A stretch of DNA of 64,000 bases from Actinomycetes bacterium (GTDB lineage Bacteria > Actinomycetota > Actinomycetes > Streptosporangiales > Streptosporangiaceae): assembly GCA_025964575.1 (NCBI GenBank), contig JAOPYO010000195.1, positions 1 through 64,000 on the forward strand. The letters run 5' to 3'. The position numbers and the translations under genes were made by a program. The notes beneath the pieces are model-generated. The model did not search any database, was not told the origin of the DNA, and saw only the letters and a list, made by a program, of their open reading frames with translations. This document shows, piece by piece, positions 42,224 to 51,219 of this stretch; within the stretch, counting starts at the first letter, position 1, and every line of letters starts with the position of its first letter.

Positions 42224-45200
42224 TCTGTTCGGGCTCCGGCCCGGCCGCGAAGACCCGTTCCTCAGCACGGATACCGAGTGTGGCGATCAGCAGGCCGAGC
42301 ACCCCCAGGCCCAGCAGCTGCGGCACCGTGTCGGTCAGCGGCCCGGACAGGACGCCGTCGCCCTGGAGCTGGAGGTAGGTACCCAAGGCCAGCACGGCAC
42401 CTGCCAGTCCCATCATGGCCGCCGCGCTGATCGGCTGGTTGGCCGGTACGAGCGGTGCCGACCGGCGACGGAAGAACACGGCCAGCGCACAGGCGCCGGG
42501 GACCAGGATCAGCCCGGCGAAACCCCCGGCCCAGAAACCGACGACGACGGAGACCGGCCACATCCACCATGGTCCGGGGCCGCGTGGCCGCGACGCGGGC
42601 CAGGCACCCCGTCCCCGTACGGCGGAGGCCGCGATCACCAGCAGCACCAGGAGCAGCCCGACCAGCAGGACCACTCGATAGGTCCCATCAGGCTCGTAGT
42701 CCAGCCGTACGGTCCCGGCACCGCCGGCCGGCACCGCCCAGCCTTGCCGCCAGCCGTCGATTCGGACCGCCTGCAACCGGGTGCCGTTCAGGGTGGCGGC
42801 CCAGCCGGCGTTGAAGTTCTCGTTGACGACCAGGTAGCTGCGGCCGGCCGTCTGGACATCGACCGTCCGGCTCTGCGGGGTCCAGGGACCGATGGTGGGG
42901 GACCGGCCGATCACCTTGGGCGGGGCCTTGGCATCGGCGGATCGCAGCACCGCGGACGTGATCCGGTAAGGGTCGGTGGACGGCACGCTGATCCGCTGCT
43001 CGGCCGAACCCGCGCCGGACAGCACCGGAGCCCTACCACAGGAGGTGTAGCGCACCGGCCAGCCGCGGAGCAGGTCGGCGGCGGTCCCCCCGCTGATCCG
43101 GGTGAGGATCCGCTGCTGCCCGAGGGTGAAGGTCGGGCCGGTGCCACAGGCCGTTTTGAGCGGCGCCTCCGGGGCGGACCCCAGCGACGTCACCCCGGGA
43201 ATGCGCAGATCACTGATCTGGATGCCCGGGGACTTCGGAAAGGTGATGACCAGGCGCTTGGCGTGCATCGGGGCGAAGGCGAGCACGCCCTTGTCGTTGG
43301 TCAGCCCTTCGCGGATGACGCCGTCCCCGCTGATCCGCACTGCCGTAGCCGGGGAGCTCTGGAACGGGAAGAGAAAGGTGATCTTCGAGAGACTGATCTT
43401 CTTCCCGAAGTCGATGGTGAGCCGGGGATTGGCATCGTCCGTACTGGCCACCCAGGTGGTGGCCGGATCACCGTCGAACGCGGAGCGGGCAGAATCCGCC
43501 GGATGCTTCACGTAGGTCGAGGACGCCTCGATGTCGGGCTGCCCGGGAACGGAGGCGTACTGCTTGATCAGACCCAGATCGCTGAGGACCGCCGACCCGG
43601 TGAGCCGCTGCTCGCCGGACGCGGACGAGGTGAAGATCCGCTGGAAGGCCTTGCCGTCCTCACTCTGCCTGCCGAGGGAGGGGGAACAGACCAGCCGGGG
43701 CCCGATCATGCAGGGGGCCGCCGCGTCGGTGAGCCCGGTGAACACCAGGGTGGAGGCTCCGGCGCTCTTGGGGAGGGCGATGAACCGTTGCGGGGTCACT
43801 CCAGGGATCGACAACTCCGAGATGGCCACCCGGGTCCCGGCGTTCTGCCTCGGCACCCCGTTCAGCCGGGTGACCTTGACCCGCACCCAATCGGTCGGCC
43901 CTTGCGGTGCCGCCAGTTTCTGCGCGGAGCCGGTGGCCGCGATCGGCTGCTTCAGCGAGCCCGCCGCGGTCGAGATCTCGACTTCGCTGACCGCCGGGCC
44001 GAGCTGCGGCGTGCTGGTGAAGGCCACCGAGATGTGGTTCAGATCGACCGGCCGGTCCAGCCGGACCTCGAGCCATTCCCCTAGGGCCCCGTTCCACCCC
44101 GATGACATCCACTGGGTGTCCGGGTCGCCGTCCAGCGCCGCGAACGGATGCTTGTTGCGCGACCCGTCGCTGGACAAGGCGGTGCTGTCGGAGGCCGACG
44201 ACGACGCGGTGACGGACTTGATCCCGGAGTAGCGGACCACGGACTGATAGTGGTCCCAGCCCGGCGCGATGACGTCCTTGGTCCGGGAGGCGCCCTTGTA
44301 CGGCTCGTCGACGGTCATCGTGGGGGAGCTGCCGTTGCGCAGATCGGAGAAGTTGACCTCCCGGCGGCGCAGCGTGTCGGTGATCACTGTGTCCGCGCCC
44401 GGAACGTCCTTGCCGTCGTCGTTCAGCAGGATCGGGCGGTCGTCCTTCAGCATCCCCTCGTCGGCCAGAGTGAGCAGCGCCTCTGGCCCGCCGATGACCC
44501 GCAACGGCCTGGCCGCCGAGGTCACGGTGGCGACCGCCGTGGCCTGCGGCACCTCGTAGATCTCCACGGCCTTGTACGGCTGGTCGAACGAGCTCACCGC
44601 GTTGGCGGCCGGGAAGCCCATGTCGCTGCCGAACTCGGCGACCTTGGACAGCCCCGGGCTCCGTTCGAGAGCCTCGTGTACCCGAGCCGGCCAGGCCCCG
44701 CCCAGCTCCGCACGGTCCAGATCGTTGCGTACGACCAGGAACCGTACGCCGATCCGGGACAGCACGTCGACCAGCCCCTGTGAGCCCTGACCGGTGGCGA
44801 ACCGGTCGTCGATCGCCTCCATCAACCGGCCCAGACCGGCGGAGCCGTACGGCACGACCATCCGGTTGGCCCAGCGGACCTGCAGCAACGGCTGGAGCGG
44901 ATCGTCCATGGCCCGCCCCCAGACGAACTCGCCGAAGCGCACTCCGGGCACAGCCAGCACGGTGTTCTTGCCGGCGTTCCGATTGAGCCAGTCCGCAGCG
45001 TCCTGCCAGTATCCGGGGACCGAGCGGAATACCCCCGCAGGGGACAGTCCGGGGCTCAACACGGGGGTGAACGAGGCGGTGACGGACACCAGCACCAGCA
45101 GCGCCCCGGCCGGGCGCCATCGGCGCAGTCCCTGGACTCCCGGCCGCAGGGTGAACAGCGGAGCCTGCAGCGCGTTCCTGAGCAGGTGGGCCAGGCCCAG

Positions 45201-46379
45201 CACCAGCGGCAGCCGGATCAGCGCGTCGAACTTGTGGATGTTGCGGAACGGGGCCAGCGCCGTGTCGAACAGTCCGCGCAGCTGCCCGGTGAAGGGGGAG
45301 GTGAGTTCGCCGGGATGTCCGGTGACGATGATGGCGACCCCGAGCGCCAGGCTGAGCACCAGGAAGACCCGCTCGGGCAGCCCGCGTCGGCTTAGTCCCA
45401 TCAGCCCGAGCCCGGCCACGGTCCCGGTGATCAGGATCAGCCATGGCCCGGTGGAGAGCGCGTTGCCGGCCGGCCACCAGGGGGACCCCTGGGTGGGCAG
45501 ATACCCCACCCACTGGGAGGCCCCGCGCAGGACGTTGGTGATCGAGGTGACCCGGGTGGTGGTGGCGGCGTTCTCGGTGAAGTCGAGGAAGGGGAAGATG
45601 TACTTCCCCATCAGATAGGTCGGCACCAGCCACCACAGGGTGGCCGCCGACGTCCACACCAGCCACCAGCCGAGCAGCCGACGCCGGCGAGGGCCCGGCG
45701 TCCGGGTGAGCAGGAACAGCAGTGGCACGACCAGAACGGCGAGCTCGGCGGTGGCGTTGATGCCGCCGCAGCAGACGATCGCCAGCCCGGACAGGGCGGC
45801 CGCCCGCCGGGGGCTGCCGCGGCGCGATCCGTGGACGAGAGGTAGCAGGATCCAGGGCAGCACCGCCATCGGGAGGAACTCCGAGGAGTTGATGCCGATG
45901 AGCTCCTGGGCCCGGGGCGCCAGCGCGTACGCGAACCCGGCGAGCAGCCGGCTGTTGGGACCGCCGATGCCCAGCGCCTCGCCGAGCTTGACGATGCCCA
46001 GGAAGGCGGCGCTCAGCACGGCCGCGATCCACAGCCGCTGCACCACCCAGGGGGCGAGCCCGACCGCATCGCCCAGCAGATAGAAGGGGCCCATCGGGAA
46101 GAGGTAGCCATAGGCCTGGTTCTGCACCTGACCGAAGTACGCGGTGGGATCCCACATGTGCAGGGCCCGGCCGAGGAAGCCCGAGGGGTTCAGGGGCATG
46201 TCGAGCTTGGTATCGGGGAGGATCCGGCCGGGCGCGATCACGAAGGACACGGTGGCGAGGACCAGGGTCGCCACCGCGATCCTGATCCGCTCCCTCAGCT
46301 CCATGTCGGTCCCCGCCACGTCGCCCATGTCATCAGGGGCCGGGGGATGCTCGTGCCGGGAAAGGACCCCGAGGGTCAC
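42204..46379 (-). CDS. aftD: AftD-like alpha-(1->3)-arabinofuranosyltransferase family protein
   Basis: Large GT-C membrane glycosyltransferase, 1391 residues. About eleven transmembrane helices (roughly 30-445) include the hallmark loop MWDPTAYFGQVQNQAYGYLF (about 75-95) and HKFDALIRLPLVLGLAHLL. A large extracytoplasmic region carries two F5/8-type carbohydrate-binding-like modules (about 730-850 with FAALDGDPDTQWMSSGW; about 955-1060 with SAFDGDPATTWVAS) and a final helix bundle (about 1235-1376). In mycobacteria AftD adds arabinose to arabinogalactan and lipoarabinomannan, using decaprenyl-phosphoarabinose. The GTG overlaps the GT4 stop (GTGA); ATG 46304 is an alternative. The acceptor here is unknown. 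Confidence 0.9.
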   Translation of the reverse strand: MTLGVLSRHEHPPAPDDMGDVAGTDMELRERIRIAVATLVLATVSFVIAPGRILPDTKLDMPLNPSGFLGRALHMWDPTAYFGQVQNQAYGYLFPMGPFYLLGDAVGLAPWVVQRLWIAAVLSAAFLGIVKLGEALGIGGPNSRLLAGFAYALAPRAQELIGINSSEFLPMAVLPWILLPLVHGSRRGSPRRAAALSGLAIVCCGGINATAELAVLVVPLLFLLTRTPGPRRRRLLGWWLVWTSAATLWWLVPTYLMGKYIFPFLDFTENAATTTRVTSITNVLRGASQWVGYLPTQGSPWWPAGNALSTGPWLILITGTVAGLGLMGLSRRGLPERVFLVLSLALGVAIIVTGHPGELTSPFTGQLRGLFDTALAPFRNIHKFDALIRLPLVLGLAHLLRNALQAPLFTLRPGVQGLRRWRPAGALLVLVSVTASFTPVLSPGLSPAGVFRSVPGYWQDAADWLNRNAGKNTVLAVPGVRFGEFVWGRAMDDPLQPLLQVRWANRMVVPYGSAGLGRLMEAIDDRFATGQGSQGLVDVLSRIGVRFLVVRNDLDRAELGGAWPARVHEALERSPGLSKVAEFGSDMGFPAANAVSSFDQPYKAVEIYEVPQATAVATVTSAARPLRVIGGPEALLTLADEGMLKDDRPILLNDDGKDVPGADTVITDTLRRREVNFSDLRNGSSPTMTVDEPYKGASRTKDVIAPGWDHYQSVVRYSGIKSVTASSSASDSTALSSDGSRNKHPFAALDGDPDTQWMSSGWNGALGEWLEVRLDRPVDLNHISVAFTSTPQLGPAVSEVEISTAAGSLKQPIAATGSAQKLAAPQGPTDWVRVKVTRLNGVPRQNAGTRVAISELSIPGVTPQRFIALPKSAGASTLVFTGLTDAAAPCMIGPRLVCSPSLGRQSEDGKAFQRIFTSSASGEQRLTGSAVLSDLGLIKQYASVPGQPDIEASSTYVKHPADSARSAFDGDPATTWVASTDDANPRLTIDFGKKISLSKITFLFPFQSSPATAVRISGDGVIREGLTNDKGVLAFAPMHAKRLVITFPKSPGIQISDLRIPGVTSLGSAPEAPLKTACGTGPTFTLGQQRILTRISGGTAADLLRGWPVRYTSCGRAPVLSGAGSAEQRISVPSTDPYRITSAVLRSADAKAPPKVIGRSPTIGPWTPQSRTVDVQTAGRSYLVVNENFNAGWAATLNGTRLQAVRIDGWRQGWAVPAGGAGTVRLDYEPDGTYRVVLLVGLLLVLLVIAASAVRGRGAWPASRPRGPGPWWMWPVSVVVGFWAGGFAGLILVPGACALAVFFRRRSAPLVPANQPISAAAMMGLAGAVLALGTYLQLQGDGVLSGPLTDTVPQLLGLGVLGLLIATLGIRAEERVFAAGPEPEQIKLVWR

Positions 46380-47737
46380 GGCCCTGTTCCGGGACGGCCG
46401 GTGAGCAGCTCGGTGCGGGTGGCGGGGCGGATGTCGAGGATCTCCCGGCCGGGGCCGGTCAGCAGCGCCCGCAGCCGCACCGGATCAGTGTTCTCAACGA
46501 TCACGGATCGCGCCGCCGGACCTTCTCGGTAGTCGGCGACATAGGCGTCGCCGCCTCCGGTCACCGGCTCGGATCTGATCAGCCGGGCCATCCGCTCGGC
46601 GCTGCCGTCCCAGGAGAACGCGGCCGCCCAGCGGGTGCAGGCCGCCCTGACCTCGGCCCGCCGCTCCGGCTCCGAGATCTCCTTCAAGGCCCGCTCGATC
46701 GTGTCGGCGAGGTCCTCGCCGACCGTGGCCAGCCAGCCGGTCTCACCGTCACGGACGGCCTCGCGGAGCCCGTCCACGTTAGGGGCGACAGTCGGCACGC
46801 CGAGGGAGGCGGCCTCGATGACGGACAGTCCCCAGCCCTCGAACTCGGAGGCCGAGATGTGCAGCCGGGCACCGGCCAGCAGGGCGTTCTTCTCGGACTC
46901 GGGCAGGTATCCGTGCAGCCGAACGGTCCCCTGCAGACCGCTCTGGGCGATCCGGGCTTTGAGCATGTCGTGTTCGGGTCCGCGGCCGACGATGTGCAGG
47001 ATGAGACCGGGCCAGCGCTGCCGGAGCCGGTCCGCGGCGTCGATGACCCGCTCGATCCGTTTGTGGGTGACCAGCCGGCCGACGACGATGATCGCCGGAT
47101 CGCCGTCCGCGTGCGCCGGGTTCACCGGCTGGAGGGCGGGGGTGCCGTTGGGCACGACGAAGATCGGGCCGCCCCAGCGCAACTGGTCGCGCATCGCGGT
47201 GGCGGTGGAAGGGGAGACCGCTACCGCCGGGTGCCTGCGGTAGACCCGGCGGGCGATCGGCCCCTCGAATGCCTTGCCGATGGCGGCCATGGCGCCGCGG
47301 AGATAGACGAAGAACTGCCGGCCGTGCACATGGTGGACCAGCAGGATCACCCGGGTCCGCCGGGAGACGGCCAGCGGGGACAAGAACGGGATCCCGTTCA
47401 TGCAGTCGATGACGACGTCGAAACGGCCCCGGTGGGCCAGCAGCCAGCCGAGCACCAGCGGATACCGGGAGTAGACGCCGCCCATCCGAACCAGCCGGAT
47501 CCCGTCGTGTTCCTCGCGTCGTGACTGGCCGGGCTCGCGGCTGGTCACGAAGTGCATTCGCGCGCCACGGGCCCCGAGCCCGCGGCTCATCTGCCAGGCG
47601 TACTCTTCCGCGCCGCCGGCCGCGTCCTGCCAGGGGTCGCGCCAGTTGACCATGGCGATGCGGAGGCCATCGAGCCGGGTCTGGCCGGCCCCGTCAGGGG
47701 CACCCTGGACCTGGACGGCCGAACATGCGAGACGCAC
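46376..47737 (-). CDS. GT4-family glycosyltransferase
   Basis: Retaining GT-B transferase, about 453 residues, cytoplasmic. The N-terminal domain has RIAMVNWRDPWQDAAGGAEEY (acceptor side) and VILLVHHVHGRQFFVYLRG. The C-terminal donor domain has VVGRLVTHKRIERVIDA, LHGYLPESEKNALLAGARLH and the nucleotide-sugar E-x7-E region SEFEGWGLSVIEAASLGVPTVA. The C-terminal 60 residues (VENTDPVRLRALLTGPG) look like an added module. The start is uncertain: GTG 47737 is a compromise, GTG 47782 would add 15 residues. It lies between the DUF2613 peptide and the AftD-like gene in one operon; donor and acceptor are unknown. Confidence 0.9.
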   Translation of the reverse strand: MRLACSAVQVQGAPDGAGQTRLDGLRIAMVNWRDPWQDAAGGAEEYAWQMSRGLGARGARMHFVTSREPGQSRREEHDGIRLVRMGGVYSRYPLVLGWLLAHRGRFDVVIDCMNGIPFLSPLAVSRRTRVILLVHHVHGRQFFVYLRGAMAAIGKAFEGPIARRVYRRHPAVAVSPSTATAMRDQLRWGGPIFVVPNGTPALQPVNPAHADGDPAIIVVGRLVTHKRIERVIDAADRLRQRWPGLILHIVGRGPEHDMLKARIAQSGLQGTVRLHGYLPESEKNALLAGARLHISASEFEGWGLSVIEAASLGVPTVAPNVDGLREAVRDGETGWLATVGEDLADTIERALKEISEPERRAEVRAACTRWAAAFSWDGSAERMARLIRSEPVTGGGDAYVADYREGPAARSVIVENTDPVRLRALLTGPGREILDIRPATRTELLTGRPGTGP

Positions 47738-47794
47738 CTCATGGTGTCTCGTTTCGCATGCACAGTCTGTTGATGGCCGCACTCAAGCTGCTCG

Positions 47795-47923
47795 TCAGCG
47801 TGACCCGTAGTTGTACAGGGAGTGGATTGGGGTGTCAGGCTTGGCGGAGGCGACGTTCACGATGGCGAGCGAAGATCCGCCCGCGAGGACGGTGCCGATC
47901 AGCACGGCGAACAAGATGCGCAT
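47795..47923 (-). CDS. Small DUF2613/Rv0236A-like membrane peptide
   Basis: 42 residues: MRILFAVLIGTVLAGGSSLA, then a short outer part ending SLYNYGSR. One hydrophobic helix acts as signal or anchor. AGGAG lies 11 bases before the ATG (ATG at 47921-47923, TGA at 47795-47797). In Mycobacterium the tiny secreted protein Rv0236A lies directly beside aftD, and DUF2613 proteins end in a similar Y-G-x-R motif, so both the ending and the synteny support this call. It fills the gap between the polytopic membrane protein and the GT4 gene. Confidence 0.72.
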   Translation of the reverse strand: MRILFAVLIGTVLAGGSSLAIVNVASAKPDTPIHSLYNYGSR

Positions 47924-47937
47924 GGGGGTTATATCTC

Positions 47938-49677
47938 CTAGGAACCGGTGCGCCGCATTACCAGGAAGTAAGGAGGATATGCGGTGGTCGCCCAGAGTAC
48001 TAGGAGGAAAGCGATGAGGTCTGCCGTCAAAACCGTTGCCAGATGAGTACCTTCAGCGACGGGCGCGGGCGATCCGTCGAGTCTGAAGATCGCCAGGTCG
48101 CGTCCGTCCAGGACAGGCCGGGCACCTTGCAGTCTCCGCCGGAGTTCGGCTTCATCCGGTCGCCCGACTTTCTCCAGCACCACATAGCGATAGCCCGCGT
48201 CGCCCAGCGGGGCGGTCAGCGGAGCGGAGGACCGGACCAGTCCGTCGACGGCCCTGGTCAGTGGATCCTCGGGTGCGAGTTCCCGTGACCCGACCTCGAG
48301 ACCGTCGTTCCACACGACCCGCCGGTCCAGCACCCTCGGCAGCGGATCGAGCACGGCCCGGCCACCATTCCAGGGGAAGCGCCGGTACGCGCCCCACGGC
48401 AGGTCGAGCACGAGGCCGCCGGCCGGGTCACCATTGATGATCGTACGGGCGCGGGCCCAGTCGGCCGGATAGTCCACGGCGGCCAGCCGCCCGGACATCC
48501 CCCAGGCCAGTGTCGGCAGGAGCGCGATCGGCGCGATCAGGGCGAGCACCGCCATCCGACTCAACGCGAGCACCAGGAAGCCGAGCCCGATCGCCTCCAG
48601 CAGCGCCAGTGGGGCGAGGTAGACGTGGGCGTCCCGCAGCACCCCGAACCCGGGCCAGAGCTCGACCAGGCCGCGGACCAGGGCCCGTCCCGGCTCGGTG
48701 ATGCCCACACAGGCGACGCCGAAGCCGGTGGCGGCGGCCCAGGCCAGTCCCTTGAGTTGCGGGGTGCGGGCCGTACTGTTTCGCAACGCCCAGCCGAAGG
48801 CCCCGATCGCGGTGAGGGACAGGACCAACCGTCCGGTGGCGCCGAACCAGGTCCCATATCCAGGGGGCACGACCTCGGCGTTCCAGATGCCACCGAGCGA
48901 GAGCAGGCTGCCGAAGGAGCCGAACGGGGTATCGGCCCGGGCGGCGAACAGGTCCACCCCGGCCGGGTCGGTCCGGCCGTGCCCACCGGCGAGGAGTGCG
49001 GGCACCAGCCAGGGCAGCGCCAGCCCGATCAGCACGGCCCCGGCCTTCAGGGCTCTGCGGCCGCGGTGCGGGGCCCCGGCGGCCAGGACCCCGAGGCCCA
49101 CCACCAGGGCCGAGACGTTCATCGCTGCGAATCCGCCCACGGCGGCGGGCAACAGCGATCGGACCAGCCGGGCGGGCCCGTGCCGCTCGTTGACCGACAC
49201 CGCGGCGGACAGCGCCCAGGGCAGGCCCGCGTATCCCAGCAGCAGCGCCCACTGGCCGAGCAGCAGCCGTTCGGCCACGTAGGGGTTCCAGACGTAGAAA
49301 ACGGCGGCGGCCGTCCGGGGCAGCAGGCGTTCGCCGGGGACCAACCGGGCCGCGCCCCAGCCGGCCAGACCGAAGATCAGTAGCAGCACCAGCTTCTGGA
49401 CGAGGTCGGCAGGAAGCACCGTGGCCAGCCCGGCGATCACCGCGTCGCTGGGCACCTGCCGGGGGAAGGCACCGGTCAGGCCGAACATGGCGCGGGAGGA
49501 TGGCGGATGCGGCACGAACACCATGTCGTAGCCGAGCGCATACCCCGGTGCGAGCGCCGACCCCAGCATGATCACGCCCAGTGCCAACGCGGTGAGCCCG
49601 GGGATCAGTCCCTTCAGGTCCGTCCGCGGGCGCTCAGGGGCCGGCCGGGGCTGCTGCGGCACTCTGTCCTCCGGCAT
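47938..49677 (-). CDS. Polytopic membrane protein, GT-C-like, unknown function
   Basis: 579 residues with about ten or eleven transmembrane helices. The N-terminal part has FVPHPPSSRAMFGLTGAFPR, RTAAAVFYVWNPYVAERLLL and GQWALLLGYAGLPWALSAAV, a pattern shared with GT-C transferases such as the AftD N-domain. A soluble extracellular domain (about 415-545: GLVLDLPWGAYRRFPWNGG, YRYVVLEKVG) lies before a last helix. I see no characterised family name. It overlaps the upstream MFS gene by 44 bases and precedes the DUF2613 peptide. A role in building or moving an envelope glycan with the AftD-like protein is inferred from context. Confidence 0.85.
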   Translation of the reverse strand: MPEDRVPQQPRPAPERPRTDLKGLIPGLTALALGVIMLGSALAPGYALGYDMVFVPHPPSSRAMFGLTGAFPRQVPSDAVIAGLATVLPADLVQKLVLLLIFGLAGWGAARLVPGERLLPRTAAAVFYVWNPYVAERLLLGQWALLLGYAGLPWALSAAVSVNERHGPARLVRSLLPAAVGGFAAMNVSALVVGLGVLAAGAPHRGRRALKAGAVLIGLALPWLVPALLAGGHGRTDPAGVDLFAARADTPFGSFGSLLSLGGIWNAEVVPPGYGTWFGATGRLVLSLTAIGAFGWALRNSTARTPQLKGLAWAAATGFGVACVGITEPGRALVRGLVELWPGFGVLRDAHVYLAPLALLEAIGLGFLVLALSRMAVLALIAPIALLPTLAWGMSGRLAAVDYPADWARARTIINGDPAGGLVLDLPWGAYRRFPWNGGRAVLDPLPRVLDRRVVWNDGLEVGSRELAPEDPLTRAVDGLVRSSAPLTAPLGDAGYRYVVLEKVGRPDEAELRRRLQGARPVLDGRDLAIFRLDGSPAPVAEGTHLATVLTADLIAFLLVLWATTAYPPYFLVMRRTGS

Positions 49678-51112
49678 GGGTGAGGGGTTGCGGCGCGGCC
49701 GTGCCGTCCGGGAGCAGCCGGGACATGGCAGCGGCGATCATGAGGACCGCGACGTTGTACCAGAGGGTATGTCCGGCCGCACGCAGCTGGTCCGCGGCGG
49801 TGACCGGGGGGCCGGCGAAGAAGATCACACCGGCGATCGCGGCCCCGATGGCCGCTCCCATCTGGCTCGCCGAGTTGAACACGCCGGAGGCGGCCCCGGC
49901 CTCGGCGGGCAGCACGTCCCTGAGGGCGGTATGCGGGAGCACCGGGGCGATCATGCCCATCCCGATCCCGCTGAGGAACAGCCAGGGTGCGATCTGCAGG
50001 CTGCCGATCGCGGTGCCGTACCGGCCGAGCGCCAGGATCAGGCCGAGCATCCCCAGGATCGTGATGCAGGCCCCGAGCCCGACGAACAGCCGGCCGGCGC
50101 GATGGCCGTACCAGTTGGTGAGCTGACCCGTGCAGGCGATACCGAGCGGCCAGCTCAGCATGGTCAGCGCCAGATGCAGCGGGGTCCACCCCAGGCCGTC
50201 CTGCAGGGACCAGGTCAGCAGCAGGTAGTAACAGGTCGTGCTGGAGCTCAGCACGGTCGTGAGGATCAGCCCCGTGGAGAAGGAGCGCCGGGTGAACAAC
50301 CGAGGCGGGACCAGGGGGGAGCCGCCCGCACGCTCACGACGCCGCTGGTGCCGTACGAAGAGCGCCCCCGTGGGGACGCTCAGGGCCGGCAGCACCAGCA
50401 GCCACCATGGCCAATGCAGATCCCGGCCCTGCATCAGCGGGACGAGGAGTAGCAGTGAGGCCGCCGCCAGCAGTCCGACCCCCGGCAGGTCCAGCCGGGG
50501 AGGCCGGTCGGCGCGCGACTCACGCAGCCAGCGCAGCCCGCCGGCCAGGGCGAACACGCCGACCGGGATGTTCACATAGAAGATCAACCGCCAGCCCAGC
50601 CCGTACGGATCCGCCGAGATGAGCAGGCCGCCCAGCAGCGGTCCGCTGACGGTGGCCAGGCCCAGCGTCAGACCGGACAGGCTCAGCGCGGCGGTACGCT
50701 CCCGGCCGGCCGCGAACTGCGTCGTGATCACCGACATCACCTGCGGGACCATGATGCCGCCGAAGACGCCCTGGGCCACCCTGGCCGCGATCAGCATCTC
50801 CGGTGAAACGGCGGCCCCGGCCAGCACCGAGGCCAGGGTGAACCCGCCTACCCCGATCAGGAAGATCTTCTGGCGACCGGCGATGTCGCCCAGCCGGCCA
50901 CCGGTGACGAGGGTCAGCGCGAAAGCCAGGGCGTACCCGGCCACCACCCACTGCCCGGCCGAGGCGGTGCCGCCCAGGTCATCGTGGATCGAGGGCAGGG
51001 CGACGTTCACGATGGTCACATCGACCAGATCCATAAAGGCCGCGAGCAGCACGACGAACAGCGCCGGCCAGGGATGTCGGCCGATGCGCTGGAGCTGATC
51101 AAGAGACGGCAT
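49634..51112 (-). CDS. MFS exporter, DHA2 (14-helix) family
   Basis: Proton-driven drug or metabolite exporter, 492 residues, 14 predicted transmembrane helices. Motifs are FMDLVDVTIVNVALPSIHDD in helix 1, motif A in the first loop GGRLGDIAGRQKIFLIG, RVAQGVFGGIMVPQVMSVI (motif B region) and motif C GLATVSGPLLGGLL in helix 5. The C-terminal tail is Ala/Gly/Pro-rich. It is the first gene of the minus-strand operon and overlaps the next gene by 44 bases, so translation may be coupled. ATG 51112 has only a weak ribosome-binding site. The substrate is unknown. Confidence 0.92.
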   Translation of the reverse strand: MPSLDQLQRIGRHPWPALFVVLLAAFMDLVDVTIVNVALPSIHDDLGGTASAGQWVVAGYALAFALTLVTGGRLGDIAGRQKIFLIGVGGFTLASVLAGAAVSPEMLIAARVAQGVFGGIMVPQVMSVITTQFAAGRERTAALSLSGLTLGLATVSGPLLGGLLISADPYGLGWRLIFYVNIPVGVFALAGGLRWLRESRADRPPRLDLPGVGLLAAASLLLLVPLMQGRDLHWPWWLLVLPALSVPTGALFVRHQRRRERAGGSPLVPPRLFTRRSFSTGLILTTVLSSSTTCYYLLLTWSLQDGLGWTPLHLALTMLSWPLGIACTGQLTNWYGHRAGRLFVGLGACITILGMLGLILALGRYGTAIGSLQIAPWLFLSGIGMGMIAPVLPHTALRDVLPAEAGAASGVFNSASQMGAAIGAAIAGVIFFAGPPVTAADQLRAAGHTLWYNVAVLMIAAAMSRLLPDGTAAPQPLTHAGGQSAAAAPAGP

Positions 51113-51219
51113 TTATAGCTTCATGTAAGGTTGCGGGCGAAGAGCGGCAGCTTGAGTCGATCTATCTGGAATCGCCGCGCGGTCGTTCAATATAACGGCA
51201 GCGTCCAGGAGGCCCGAAA

